From Beroe forskalii (taxonomy: Eukaryota; Ctenophora; Nuda; Beroida; Beroidae), in the NCBI GenBank assembly GCA_011033025.1, contig WFMF01000132.1, forward strand, positions 248,001 through 312,000: a stretch of DNA of 64,000 bases, read 5' to 3'. The notes below the pieces were generated by a model. The model was not told the origin of the DNA. It made no database searches and was given only the letters and a program-made list of their open reading frames with translations. The position numbers were made by a program, and so were the translations under genes. How positions within the stretch are numbered: position 1 is the stretch's first letter; each line of letters begins with the position of its first letter. Positions 1 through 10,332 of this stretch are shown one piece after another.

Positions 1-57
1 GAAAACCCCTGGTTACCATGAAAACCCCTGGTTACCATGACAACCCCTGGTATCTCG
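1..57. repeat. 19-bp minisatellite at window edge
   Basis: About three copies of a 19-bp unit containing AACCCCTGGTTACCAT start at 1, 20 and 39; the third is diverged. The array probably continues to the left of the window. It lies in the region downstream of the second ATR exon, so it is probably intronic. Confidence 0.85.
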
Positions 58-243
58 AAGTTGACCCCGATCTACTCCTACCTTGCGGGAAGAAGAACTT
101 CAGCTTTATTGCCGTAGGTTGTATGGCCCGCTGACGCCAGCCGCGAAGCGGCTGAATCAGCGCCGCGCGCGCGGCGCTGATTCTCGAGAGGGTCTGCCAA
201 CGTCAGACAACAGCTTTAGAGAACATAACGATTTACGCATATG
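58..243. other. probable ATR intron, no gene seen
   Basis: No coding exon is convincing on either strand. It contains a GC-rich palindromic patch around 155-190 (GCGCCGCGCGCGCGGCGC). The remaining C-terminal ATR exons (PRD/FATC) would be expected beyond the left edge. Confidence 0.5.
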
Positions 244-385
244 TATGAAGACCGCTGGTGGTAGCCCTCTACACTGTAACCATGGCAACCACAGTAACCC
301 TAGCAGCGAGTTACCTGGTGGTAGCCCTCTACACTGTAACCTTGGCAACTACAGTAACCCTGACAACTTGTTACCTGGTGGTAGC
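244..385. repeat. 60-bp tandem repeat carrying copied exon end and splice donor
   Basis: Two and a third copies of a 60-bp unit (CTGGTGGTAGCCCTCTACAC start) abut the second ATR exon. Read on the minus strand each unit begins with the last bases of that exon, GGGCTACCACCAG. The copies at about 375 and 315 keep the following GTAAC donor; the third, near 254, has lost it. Confidence 0.85.
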
Positions 386-501
386 CCCTCTTGTCCTGCT
401 TGGCCCACTCGATGAGGGGGTCGTGTACAAAGGTCCTCAGCACAGAGAGGAGAGAATCCCGCTCATTCCTCATCACCCGCATCGTGTCCACACAAGAAAT
501 C
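375..501 (-). CDS. ATR: ATR-type PIKK kinase-domain exon (downstream exon)
   Basis: This 127-nt exon continues the kinase domain of an ATR-type checkpoint kinase, the PI3K-related Ser/Thr kinase that signals replication stress. The acceptor is AATCTCAG at 502-509 and the donor is GTAACA from 374. Joined in phase to the exon at 861-1044, an AG-G split codon gives Arg. The peptide includes VDTMRVMRNERDSLLS and TFVHDPLIEW, matching the segment after the activation loop in ATR, where human ATR has TMRLMRDQRE and TFLHDPLVEW. The 60-bp repeat next to it duplicates its 3' end and donor. Later exons are outside the window. ATM or DNA-PKcs is less likely because the local residues follow ATR. Confidence 0.92.
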
Positions 502-519
502 CTGAGATTTAGCTGGTCA

Positions 520-810
520 TGTGATGTCGTCAGGCGGAGAGTAGAGAAGGACCCATCCACTCACGTGAACCCGCCCACGTGAACCCGCCCACGTGAACCC
601 GCCCACGTGAGAGTAGAGAAGGAACCCGCCCACGTGAACCCGCCCACGTGAGAGTAGAGAAGGACCCATCCACTCACGTGAACCCGCCCACGTGAACCCG
701 CCCACGTGAACCCGCCCACGTGAACCCGCACACCTGAACCCGCCACCCAACTGAACCCGCACACCTGAACCCACCCACCTGAACCCGCCCGCCCAACTGA
801 ACCTAACCAC
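520..810. repeat. 14-bp minisatellite in ATR intron, E-box in most units
   Basis: A 14-bp unit, ACCCGCCCACGTGA, is repeated about 18 times with small interruptions (GAGAGTAGAGAAGG) and decays from about 725 towards ACACCTGAACCC variants. Most of the first units hold the CACGTG E-box palindrome. It fills most of the 359-bp intron between the two ATR exons. The glycine/valine-rich minus-strand reading frames over it are repeat artefacts. Confidence 0.9.
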
Positions 811-860
811 CTGAACCCACCCGCTGAACCCTCCCAGCTAAATCCTCTCCCAGGACCCAC

Positions 861-1044
861 CTGAAGGTTCCCTCAACACCGGTCACTCCGAAGGCGTCCA
901 CCATGTTGTGGGTGAGTCGGAAGGGAACCTTCTCCGGCCAGTCAAAGGACTCCCCCTTCTCGAAGAGACAGTCGAAGTCCACGTGCACTGTTTCCCCCGT
1001 AGTCTGGTCGAACATGATGTTCTCAGCGTGTCTGTCTCCTAGTC
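861..1044 (-). CDS. ATR: ATR-type PIKK kinase-domain exon (catalytic and activation loops)
   Basis: This 184-nt exon encodes the catalytic core of an ATR-like kinase. It runs from the catalytic loop [12 protein letters not shown], with the PIKK-specific DRHxxN signature, through the metal-binding loop [14 protein letters not shown] to [10 protein letters not shown] and GVEGTF. The acceptor is TTACAG at 1045-1050 and the donor is GTGGGT at 855-860; phase is preserved into the exon at 375-501. ATR and only ATR-like PIKKs have the HVDFxCLFxKGE pattern, so the assignment is firm. Upstream exons (N-terminal kinase lobe, FAT and HEAT repeats) should lie at higher coordinates on the minus strand, but I could not identify any in this window, so the preceding intron is long or the locus is broken. 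Confidence 0.94.
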
Positions 1045-1190
1045 CTGTAATTAAACTAATTACACTCTGGTCAACTTCTAGTTAACTCCTAGGACCTAGA
1101 CCTGTAATTAATGCTTCCGGTTAACCATGCCTGTCTCCTAGTCATGAAATTAATGGTTCACACTTAGCTGCCACCCTTCACTCTCAAACA
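1045..1190. other. ATR intron with duplicated exon-junction sequence
   Basis: The exon/intron junction CTGTCTCCTAGTCCTGTAAT at 1032-1051 recurs as diverged copies near 1088-1112 and 1131-1153, so short local duplications surround the acceptor. No coding exon is visible. Confidence 0.6.
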
Positions 1191-2771
1191 GGTGCACTAA
1201 TCTAGTTGCATCTCCTTCACTTCTCAAACAGGACACTCCTAGCTGCCACTCTTCACTCTCAAACAGGTACCACTCCGCTGCCACTCCCTTCACTCTCAAA
1301 CAGGTACCACTCTAGCTGCCACTCCCTTCACTCTCAAACAGGTACCATTCCTGCTACCACTCCTTCACTCTCAAACAGGTACCACTCTTAGCTGCCACCT
1401 CTTCACTCAAACAGGTACCACTCCTAGCTGCCACTCCTTCACTCAAACAGGTACCACTCCTAGCTGCCACTCCCTTCACTCTCAAACAGGTACCACTCCT
1501 AGCTGCCACTCCCTTCACTCAAACAGGTACCACTCCTAGCTGCCACTCCCTTCACTCAAACAGTACCACTCTAGCTGCCACTCCCTTCACTCTCAAACAG
1601 GTACCACCCCTAGCTGCCACTCCCTTCACTCTCAAACACTCTGCCACCTCAGACAAACAGGTACCACCTCAGGCCACTCCTTCACTCTCAAACAGGTACC
1701 ACTCTAGCTAGCCACTCCTTCTCTCAAACAGGTACCACTCTGGCCTGCCACTCCCTTCACTCTCAAACAGGTACCACTCCTAACTGCCACTCCTTCACTC
1801 TCAAACAGGTACCACTCCTAGCTGCCACTCCCTTCACTCTCAAACAGGTACCACTCCTAGCTGCCACTCCCTTCACTCTCAAACAGGTACCACTCCTAGC
1901 TGCCACTCCCTTCACTCTCAAACATGTACCACTCCTAGCCGCCACTCCCTTCACTCTCAAACAGGTACCACTCCTAGCTGCCACTCCCTTCACTCTCAAA
2001 CAGGTACCACTCCTAGCCGCCACTCCCTTCACTCTCAAACAGGTACCACTCCTAGCCGCCACTCCCTTCACTCTCAAACAGGTACCACTCTAACTGCCAC
2101 TCCTTCACTCTCAAAACCACTCTAGCTGCCACTCCCTTCACTCTCAAACAGGTACCACTCCTAGCTGCCACTCCCTTCACTCTCAAACAGGTACCACTCC
2201 TAGCTGCCACTCCCTTCACTCTCAAACAGGTACCACTCCTAGCTGCCACTCCCTTCACTCTCAAACAGGTACCACTCCTAGCTGCCACTCCCTTCACTCT
2301 CAAACAGGTACCACTCCTAGCTACCACTCCCTTCACTCTCAAACAGGTACCACAAATAGCTGCCACTCCCTTCACTCTCAAACAGGTACCACTCCTAGCT
2401 GCCACTCCCTTCACTCTCAAACAGGTACCACTCCTAGCTGCCACTCCCTTCACTCTCAAACAGGTACCACTCCTAGCTGCCACTCCCTTCACTCTCAAAC
2501 AGGTACCACTCCTAGCCGCCACTCCCTTCACTCTCAAACAGGTACCACTCCTAGCTGCCACTCCCTTCACTCTCAAACAGGTACCACTCCTAGCTGTCAC
2601 TCCCTTCACTCTCAAACAGGTACCACTCCTAGCTGCCACTCCCTTCACTCTCAAACAGGTACCACTCCTAGCTGCCACTCCCTTCACTCTCAAACAGGTA
2701 CCACTCCTAGCTGCCACTCCCTTCACTTTCAAACAGGTACCACTCCTAGCTGCCACTCCCTTCACGCTCAA
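1188..2771. repeat. 39-bp minisatellite, about 40 units
   Basis: A 39-bp unit, containing CACTCCCTTCACTCTCAAAC followed by AGGTACCACTCCTAGCTGC, is repeated about 40 times. The first units are shortened or diverged; the right two thirds are nearly uniform. Because 39 is divisible by three, one minus-strand frame stays open for hundreds of codons (13-residue repeat RVKGVAARSGTCL). This is repeat periodicity, not evidence of a protein. It lies in the presumed intron upstream of the ATR exons. Confidence 0.97.
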
Positions 2772-2773
2772 AA

Positions 2774-2995
2774 AGGTAGCGCAGTGGTTAAGTCATCGTA
2801 AGATCGTACTTTCAATCGTGAGGTTGGTGGTTCGATTCCAGACCATAGTCCGCAACTATCAGCCTATCATGCTAAGGGTGAAAACTCTCACCGAAGCAGC
2901 CGAACGGCTCATTCAGCCGAGCGTATAGGAAACTGTGTGGGAGGGTTAAATGAGGAGCTGCCCATTGCAGCGAATCTCGGGCGAATAAAGTTTGG
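2774..2995 (+). mobile_element. tRNA-derived SINE
   Basis: A tRNA-like RNA polymerase III head has an A box, TAGCGCAGTGGTTAAG, at 2777-2792 and a perfect B box, GGTTCGATTCC, at 2829-2839. A non-tRNA body of about 150 bp follows and ends near AATAAAGTTTGG. The A-to-B spacing is short and the flanks do not fold into an obvious acceptor stem, so a SINE is more likely than a functional tRNA. It is inserted at the end of the 39-bp minisatellite. Confidence 0.75.
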
Positions 2996-3230
2996 GTTAC
3001 ATTTTCTTAACCGACACTGGCTTGATTACTTGGATCCTTCGATTACTGTCATTATTTTGCCGTACAGCTGTTAGAATAAAATTAAAACCTTCAAAATAAA
3101 CATAAAAACAATCTAGGGACTTAAGACCTTGATTCTTATCTCGATTGATTACATCCAGGGTTATTAAATACGTGATTACGTGCAAAAAATCGTCAAAAAC
3201 ACGTAAATTTCCCAAACTTGCCCCTCCCAG

Positions 3231-3420
3231 GATAGCCAGATCATGGAGCTGCACACGGGTAAGCGGGCTGCTACCATCAGTGACAACGTGGTTAGGAACC
3301 TCAAGTACTTCCTCCTCCGGTTCATATCTCTCTTCCTGGGACTGCCGGTGGTTTCAGCCTCATCACTCTACCTCTTAGCAAGTCCTGGGACCTCCTTCAT
3401 TCCTCGGGGACCTGTGGTTT
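3231..3420 (+). CDS. possible exon of a small membrane protein
   Basis: I do not recognise this product. An open frame preceded by an acceptor-like CCCCTCCCAG includes a basic/polar start, MELHTGKRAATISDNVV, and a hydrophobic stretch, FLLRFISLFLGLPVVSASSL, suggesting one membrane segment. The ATG is at 3243 and possible donors (GTGGTT, GTTTTA) lie around 3410-3420. Base composition is richer in G+C than the surrounding AT-rich DNA, as expected of an exon. It could join the weak candidates at about 5350-5540 and 8374-8590, but this is inference from hydrophobicity and spacing only. Confidence 0.35.
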
Positions 3421-3479
3421 TACTTGCAGTTTCATTGTTAAGAAGCTCAAATAGGACCCTTTAATATCACGATTGATAC

Positions 3480-5095
3480 CTTATCATGGTCATTTTAATT
3501 GGCCTTTTCAACTGATCTTTTGAGGAAAAAACTTAAAAGAAGTATTTGTCCTTTTTAGGGCCGGTTAAAACCCCCCTTTGCAATGAACTTCACCAACACT
3601 TATCACATAGGTACCTATTATTGAAATCTAAATCTTATCTGTATAATCACATACGTCAAAGTTAGGTTTTGACGACGTTTAAACTCTCATCAGAAGTTAG
3701 GAGCTGCGACCTGTAGAATTAACATATCTATGTTGGTTGTAACAATGAAAAGTTTGATGAATTTAGCGAATTTACGGCCAAAAGCAATCATTGTGCCTAC
3801 AATATTCACCTCATAATTTAAGTTCAGTAGGTCATCATTTTGATGCATATTATACATTGCATGTGACCAGTGCTTTACTTCTTAAGGTTGAAAATGCATG
3901 AATACCTTCTAAAAATCCAGTACAGGGCTTATCAGCACATTGATATTGCATCTCAGTTCTTTAGTTCTAATAAAGGTGTAAATATCTATGATTACTTTCT
4001 AAGGTTCAACAAAGGTTTAAATATCTATAAAAGTATGAATACAGTATCTATGAAAACCTTCTAAAAATCCAGAACAAGGCTTATCCAGACAGTAGCCCCA
4101 CCATCCCGCACAACACCATTCCACCGCACCCTGCGCACAATCGTCATGACTAAGGTCACAGCATCTCTCACCACCAAAAAACACATAGGGGTAATCTCGC
4201 GAGCAACTCCCTGAGGTTCAGAAGTTCAGAGATTTGAAAAACTAATTTAATACAATTTGACTTAATTTAATACAATTTGACTTAATTGGTCAAAAGTAAA
4301 TTTCAAACTGATGCTAGTATCAAAAAGAAAAGACCATCATTCTGCTTCATACCTTGTTGCGTTTGTTGTACGAATGTCAAAACTAGCACCATCAAAAGGA
4401 GAGCAACTGGGTCATATCGATCAGTGACCACACCATGCACCATGATAATATTAAAGTCAATTTTCAAATTGGCTGAAGAAGAATATTTCTCACAACGCGT
4501 ACCAAAGATTTGGTGGATTAACTCTAAAACGGGAAGATATTTCATGTTAAACAGTGGGTGAGCCAGAGCTAGCGACAGCATTTATTAAACTACAGCTAAA
4601 ATCTGCATAATGGCCTCACTAGCCTGTGGAGCTTATTTAGGAAATTAGGAGGACGTACTTAATCAGGTTCTAAAATTCAAGTGCCTTTTGTTCACAGTAT
4701 CCCTCACCCGACTGGTGGCCTCTGCTCCATTGTAATAGGGGTACCCATTTCAATAGCACTTAGGCAGGGGAAATGATGCTACTATCATGGGTGAGAATTA
4801 GCAGATAACGACACCGAACAGTAGGTTTTCGTATGTACATGAAACTGAATATGCTCTGATATTTTAGGGCCTTATTAACATCTATTTTATTCTAGTATGC
4901 AGTTGATGCACAATGGCACCGGCAGTATTATCTACGAATAATAGGGCCTTGTTGCGCTCTGGATTGTGAATAATTGTGCTTTACAGCATTTGATAGAAGC
5001 ACACTGATTGTGAGGTACATGGGCAGATTCTACAAAGCCCCTTGGAAATATAACGTCAAGTTAGCATCTCGCCATGACTCGCGAGGTCCCATTTA
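3480..5095. other. AT-rich stretch without recognisable genes
   Basis: No supported coding region. Minor structure: a direct repeat of ACCTTCTAAAAATCCAG near 3902 and 4058, and a doubled TTTAATACAATTTGACTTAA near 4245-4285. Confidence 0.5.
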
Positions 5096-5104
5096 GACAT
5101 GGTG

Positions 5105-5345
5105 CCAACTAGGTCAGATGCCAACTTGACGAGGCGCCAACTTGACGAGGCGCCAACTTGGCGAGGTGCCAAATACTCAAATAGAGGGGGTGCCGACTTT
5201 GCACCTCGCCAGTCACCTAGTTGGCACCTCTTAGTGCCTGGTTGGCCTAGTTGGGCAGTTGGTACCTCTCCTTACCACTCGCTTTTTACCACTCGTTACC
5301 AACCACTCGCTTTTTCCCACTCGTCATCTACCACTCGCGACCTCA
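5105..5345. repeat. two short minisatellites
   Basis: A 16-bp unit, GACGAGGCGCCAACTT, is repeated about four times at 5110-5175. A second motif, TACCACTCGCTTTT, recurs four to five times at 5274-5340. Confidence 0.75.
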
Positions 5346-5349
5346 GTAT

Positions 5350-5540
5350 CTATTTTCAGGGGACCTGGGAGCGAGTGGTTTGCCGAGGAATCCATATCCG
5401 TGGTTCAGCTGTACAACTGTCTGCTGGTCGTCTGTATTCTGTCCGGACACTCTCTTTCCTTCGCTGCCCGGACTAAACCCATAAACATTGCCTACTGTCT
5501 GCATTCTGCCACCAAGTGGACCCTCCTCATACCGCTTTCC
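5350..5540 (+). other. weak exon candidate with a hydrophobic segment
   Basis: After TATTTTCAG one frame reads GSEWFAEESISVVQLYNCLL and onward into a hydrophobic stretch. All three plus frames and one minus frame are open here, so coding is not established. It is listed because it could sit between the candidates at 3231 and 8374. Confidence 0.18.
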
Positions 5541-5574
5541 TGGTATGTCAATATAATTCGAATTCCATTTACCC

Positions 5575-7968
5575 ATCTGTGTGCACACTGCACATGCATC
5601 GATCCATGAAGGGATTGATAAATTTACTTTTGACAAAATTTCTGTCAATAGTACAGTTAGCAACTTTGATGCAATGAACGACATGTTGAGAGAGATAGAC
5701 TGGTATCACCTGAAGATGCTGTGTGATGGTGAGGAAGATTCAGATGGCACCCTCTTCAAGCGCCTCATAGTACTGACTGTCCTACAGGTGACCTTACTGA
5801 TGGCTCCTCCTAAAAAGGTTGGCGGGAAAACAAGCAGTAGTAAATCTTCAATGCCAAGCATTAACTCGCTGAAAATGAAGAGAAGAAAGCTCAACAGGAA
5901 GATTGATGACTTGAATGCGAACAATCCCTCTTCCATGCTCATCCCTGGACTTGAGAAAGAAGTAAGTCTGATATCTTACGCAATCAGGATGAAATTCTTG
6001 CCCACCTAAACCAGCGGGAGTCCTATGCAGTCAGCACTATCAAGAGCAACCCCAAGTACTTTTCAGCTACGCAAAAAGTATGCTTAATACAAGTCAAGTG
6101 TTGCACCGCTAAGGAAGGCATGTGGATCCTCAGCACAGATCCAGTGGAGAAAGCAGAGATCCTCCAATCTCAATATACCAGTGTGTTCAGTGACCCAGCT
6201 AATGTGGTCCCCAAGCATGTGTAGCAGCACTAGGTGACCCGTCAACTGCAACTCTGTGTGACATTGAGTTCTCAGTCGAGGACATACATGCAGCCATAGG
6301 AGAGCTAGACCCTTACTCTGCAGCACCAGATGACGATATCCCAGCTAAGATTCTATGCAGCTGTAAAGACACCCTCTCTCCACTCTGGCTGCTATGGAAC
6401 AGCTCACTGGCAAATGGCCAGATACCGGCAGAGCTCAAGTTGCAGTACATCACGCCGATCTTTAAGAAAGGCAACAAGACTGATCCTGCAAATTACCGCC
6501 CTGTCTCCATTACATCCCACTTAGTCAAGGTCTTTGAAAGGGTCATCCGCAATGCGCTAGTGGACCATCTTGAAACTAATGGCATTCTCCCGGACAGCCA
6601 ACACGGTTTCAGAAAAACTAGGAGCTGCTTGACTCAACTACTGGAACATGTGGACTACGTGCTCAAGAGCCTCAACGAGGGTAAAAGAGGTTGATGTCAT
6701 CTATCTGGATTACAGCAAAGCTTTTGACAAGGTAGACCATCGTATACTTCTAGCCAAACTGGAGCATTACGGCATCAAAGGCAAGCTCTTAAAGTGGATA
6801 GAAGACTTCCTTTTCCTCGAATAGACGTCAAGCCGTGGTGGTTGATGGAAATAAATCACAGTTCGCTAACGTGGAAAGTGGCGTCCCTCAGGGCACTGTG
6901 CTGGGGCCAATATTTTTCATTCTCTACGTGGTGGAAATGATCATCAAAATGGCTTCATCAAAACCACTCGCTTTTGCTGATGACACCAAGCTCCTGCACC
7001 AGATTATAACCATGTTATGCAAGGTTTTGCTCCAAAATGATCTGGATCAAGTCGTCAGTTGGTCATTGAACAACAATATGGTGCTCCACCAGGACAAGTT
7101 TGAGGTCATGAATTTCTGCCTCAATAACTCATACCTCCTGAGAAACCTACCCTTCACTGCAGAGCTGAGACAGTACACAACACCTGATGGTAACATCCTC
7201 CAACCAACATCATCTGTTAGAGATCTTGGGGTCTTAATATCAGACGATTGTGGCTGGACTCTGCAGATTAACAATGTTGTCACAGACTCCCGTAAAATGG
7301 CATCGTGGGTCCTAGGGACTTTCCGGGATAGATCGGAACTGACAATGCTGACTCTCTATAAGTCCTTAGTGAGGAGTAGACTGGAGTATTGTTGCCCTGT
7401 CTGGGATCCTCATCTGATCAAGGACATCCAAGCAGTGGAATCAATCCAGCGATACTTTACCAAACGCATTGCTGGGACAAAGGATATGGACTACTGGGAC
7501 CGTCTGAAAAAGCTGAAGCTGATGTCTCTCCAACGCAGAAGAGAACGGTACACCATAATTCATACATGGAAGATTCTGCAGGAAAAGGCTCCGAACAGCA
7601 CAAGTTTGGAATTTTACAACAGTGAACGTCTTGGTGTCCGAGCGAAAATTCTTCCATTTAACTACAAGGCACAGCGCTCGGTGTCCACTGCTTACGACAA
7701 TTCATTTGGGGTTAAATCAGCTCGTCTCTGGAACTTGCTTCCTAAGCAAGTCAACTCAGTTAAGGAGCTAGAGGCATTCAAGATAGCCCTTGGAGACTTC
7801 CTCACCCAATACCCGGATAAGCCACCGGTTACGGGTTACACACCGCCAAACAGCAACTCCTTACTCGACTGGAGCTGTGAACGAGGAGATGGAGTACGTG
7901 GACATCACTGATCCCAGTTGCGATCCCTGCTAAACCCTTCAAAAATCAAAATGTATCAAAATGTATGT
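5575..7968 (+). mobile_element. CR1/L2-like non-LTR retrotransposon, 5'-truncated and frameshifted
   Basis: This is a dead LINE copy. The 5' part (5581-6009) is the linker between endonuclease and reverse transcriptase. The RT follows in several broken frames: template-binding and palm motifs around 6440-6694 (ITPIFKKGNKTDPANYRPVS), then the longest piece, 6835-7911. That piece carries SGVPQGTVLGP, the catalytic AFADDTKL and the C-terminal domain to a stop. At least three frameshifts (near 6000, 6200 and 6700-6830) disable it. The 3' UTR is short and ends with an ATGTATCAAAATGTATGTA tail near 7966. It is the same family as the minus-strand copy at 51546-52931, which also ends in that tail. 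Endonuclease and ORF1 are missing. Confidence 0.95.
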
Positions 7969-8373
7969 ATTTTACGCTTTTACGCGTTTTTTTATCGATT
8001 GATCCATGTGCACACATATGGGTGATTCCACTTAATTAATGTGGCCAGGGTGTGCTGCTCAAGCGAATTTTCCCTTTACTCCCAACGAATCTGCCAAAAT
8101 GATTCCCCTGACGAAGAAAATCACATAATTTTCTAAAGCTTCAGACTACAATTCTCTCGTATCAGTTATATCGTTTAAACTTCAATCTCTTGCGATGTTC
8201 TTCTTGTTCCTTGTTGAAAGGGGCCCTATTTAAGGTCCTCTATTATACTATTATACCTGATAGAAAGTTGTAACTTATTTCATATTTGTCATATACCCAT
8301 ACACCTTTATGGATAAGACTTTGGATTTCCAAGTTCCTGTAAAAGTCGCATCATAAAATGCTGCCTATTTCAG
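7969..8373. other. no gene seen
   Basis: AT-rich sequence between the LINE tail and an acceptor-like site at 8360-8373 (TGCTGCCTATTTCAG). No supported feature. Confidence 0.5.
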
Positions 8374-8590
8374 CGTCTTGGTATCAGTGTGTATCGTGCT
8401 GGTTACCACTGCCCTGACAGACTGGCCCAGCCCTCCCTACCCTCTCATCTGTGCCATATGTCTCCTGCCACCTCTGCAATTCGCCCTCTCCCAACTTACC
8501 AAGATGCACGACCGGAGGCTATTTACCAGGGACCAACGCAGGCAAAAACTCAAGTTCGGGACCAAACTGGGGATGAATTCTCCCTTCTGA
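8374..8590 (+). CDS. possible terminal exon of a membrane protein
   Basis: Unrecognised. After a good pyrimidine-rich acceptor ending at 8373, one frame reads a hydrophobic VSVCIVLVTTALTDWPSPPY, a second hydrophobic patch, and a basic tail, KMHDRRLFTRDQRRQKLKF, to a stop at 8588. That pattern suits the last transmembrane segments plus cytosolic tail of a small membrane protein. A second frame is also open, so the call rests on the acceptor, G+C rise and hydrophobicity. Confidence 0.3.
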
Positions 8591-8737
8591 GATCAAATTC
8601 TGTAGGGTTGAATATATTTATTTTTATACAGCGAGATGGGTTGTTTTTTGTACCAATTTGTAAATTTATACCATCAGCTCATCAGTAATGCTAATGAAGA
8701 GATACAGTACCTGCGCCAATTTGTAATACTTCCTGAG

Positions 8738-8800
8738 GGCCCAGTCCGAGGGATGTATTCGGTTTAGACCCGCAGCCCGAAGGGCTAGGGTCTCGATCAA
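8738..8800. repeat. dispersed repeat shared with 60202-60262
   Basis: The segment with GAGGGATGTATTCGG and CCCGAAGGGCTAGGGTCT recurs at 60202-60262 (AGGGATGTATCCGG and CCCGAAGGGCGAGGGTCT) in the same orientation. The family is unknown. Confidence 0.65.
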
Positions 8801-8804
8801 CACC

Positions 8805-9868
8805 TTTACTACATGGGACCGATGATTTTTAATAAAAACTTATGATGATAGTCTATTCATAGAAACAGATGAAAGCGTCAGAGGCTTCTATCGGTATCAC
8901 ACATCACACATCAGCTTATGAACTAAAAACTCGTGCTGTTCTTTCCATTGTTGTTTTAAATGTTTTAGATGCCATTTGTCAATGTAACTTATTACTAATG
9001 TTGACAGAATGATAATTTTTCTTGATCTTATGTATGTTTGTATGGTGGCTGAGAGCGGCAATCTGAAAAAAATGTTGTTAAGTCATTGTTACAGAAGGAA
9101 GAAAAATTACAGGACTGAACTTTTGGCATCTTCGGTACATTTCTTGGTTCGCTGCGATAGCACGGCTAGGCATATTTCAATGTTAAGTATACATTAATTG
9201 CACTGAAATTTCTAGTAGTTCAGCACTGTTATAATTCATTCGATTAAAATAAAACTGATTAAATGAAAACCTTCCTTTGATTGATCAGCTGCATAATGTT
9301 TAACAGCCAACAGGTAAAAACTCGAACGAAAAAAGTGTTGAGTGATGCTTGCAAGCACCATTGACACTTTTTTGTTCAATGGGACGCTATCTGCTATCGC
9401 CACACGACAATTTACTGTTGAATGTTGCGCGCACGCACACTTTCGCGCGCGCGTTTGTTGCTCTGTATATATATCATATCGATATGGTCAGGCCAAGTGA
9501 GCGCGTTGTGCATGCGGCGAACAAATTGTTTGTGTCTAGGTTTTAAATTTTGTTTGCTAAACCATAAACACGTATACCTCTGTTTGCGTTGCGCGGCGCG
9601 CTTCCTCGGACACACCTATGCGGGCTTAGGAAAATTGTTTCAAGAATAGTATCTATTGTTCCCTATCTCAAAAAAGTAAATCAGGAAACAATGACACTCT
9701 CCATTCTCCAAATGTGTAAGCTTTTACAAGAGGGGGAATGGGAAATTATGGGGTTTAGAAGACAGGAAGACGATGTGTACAAAGTGGAACAACATGAGTG
9801 CCTCATATTCAGTCACAGTGCTTTTGCAGTGGGGAGTCAAAACAGTTTATCATCTTACCCTCCTACAA
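8805..9868. other. no supported gene
   Basis: Only short unconvincing frames occur, including across an alternating CGCG-rich patch at 9425-9455. Confidence 0.45.
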
Positions 9869-9936
9869 TCACACCATTGCCAATACTCCCCTCCAAAATT
9901 ACTAATTTTGAAAGGGTAGTATTGGCAATGGTTAGC
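9869..9936. repeat. short inverted repeat (hairpin)
   Basis: ACCATTGCCAATACTC at 9869-9884 is repeated inverted with minor mismatches, ending GTATTGGCAATGGT at 9936. It forms a nearly complete 66-bp hairpin around CTCCAAAATTACTAATTTTG. Possibly a tiny MITE remnant. Confidence 0.7.
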
Positions 9937-9939
9937 TAA

Positions 9940-10332
9940 TTTTAAATTAACTAATTAAGAACTTCACATCCGGGTTTAATTAGGTCAATCAATCTGTCAG
10001 AAACTTATGCGCGCCCGCCGAAGGCGAAGGGGTCAGACAACGTCTGACAACATAAGGGAACGTATACATTATACAGTCACTATTCAAAAAGAAAAGTGAT
10101 TTTGATTTTTTGGCTCTTTTCACCGCAGTAAATTTCAACTTTGAGTGATCACTGTGTGGAACTGAAAAATAGCAGCACCTTAGTTGTTTTTGATATCATT
10201 AGACTGATCATTGCTCTGTGTAACTTAAGGTGGGTACTTGAAATTTCCAGGTTGAGTTGCTCAAAATGCGATATCTTCTACAATTTTCAATATCTTTTGA
10301 TAATTCAAACTGCATTTGGAAGCTATAAGTCT
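9940..10332. other. no gene seen
   Basis: Unassigned sequence with one GC-rich patch (10010-10050). No supported coding frame. Confidence 0.45.

Noticed and set aside
517-860. Gly/Val/Arg-rich minus-strand frames of about 100 codons
   Set aside because: They are translations of the 14-bp intronic minisatellite between two ATR exons.
2052-2771. 239-codon open frame on the minus strand
   Set aside because: It is the 39-bp minisatellite read in a frame that stays open because 39 is a multiple of three; no unique sequence or start context.
2774-2850. Functional tRNA gene
   Set aside because: A and B boxes are good, but no convincing acceptor and anticodon stems could be paired, and a SINE body follows.
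4286-4581. 91-92-codon frames on both strands
   Set aside because: Both strands are open in AT-rich DNA with no family, splice or start evidence to choose either.
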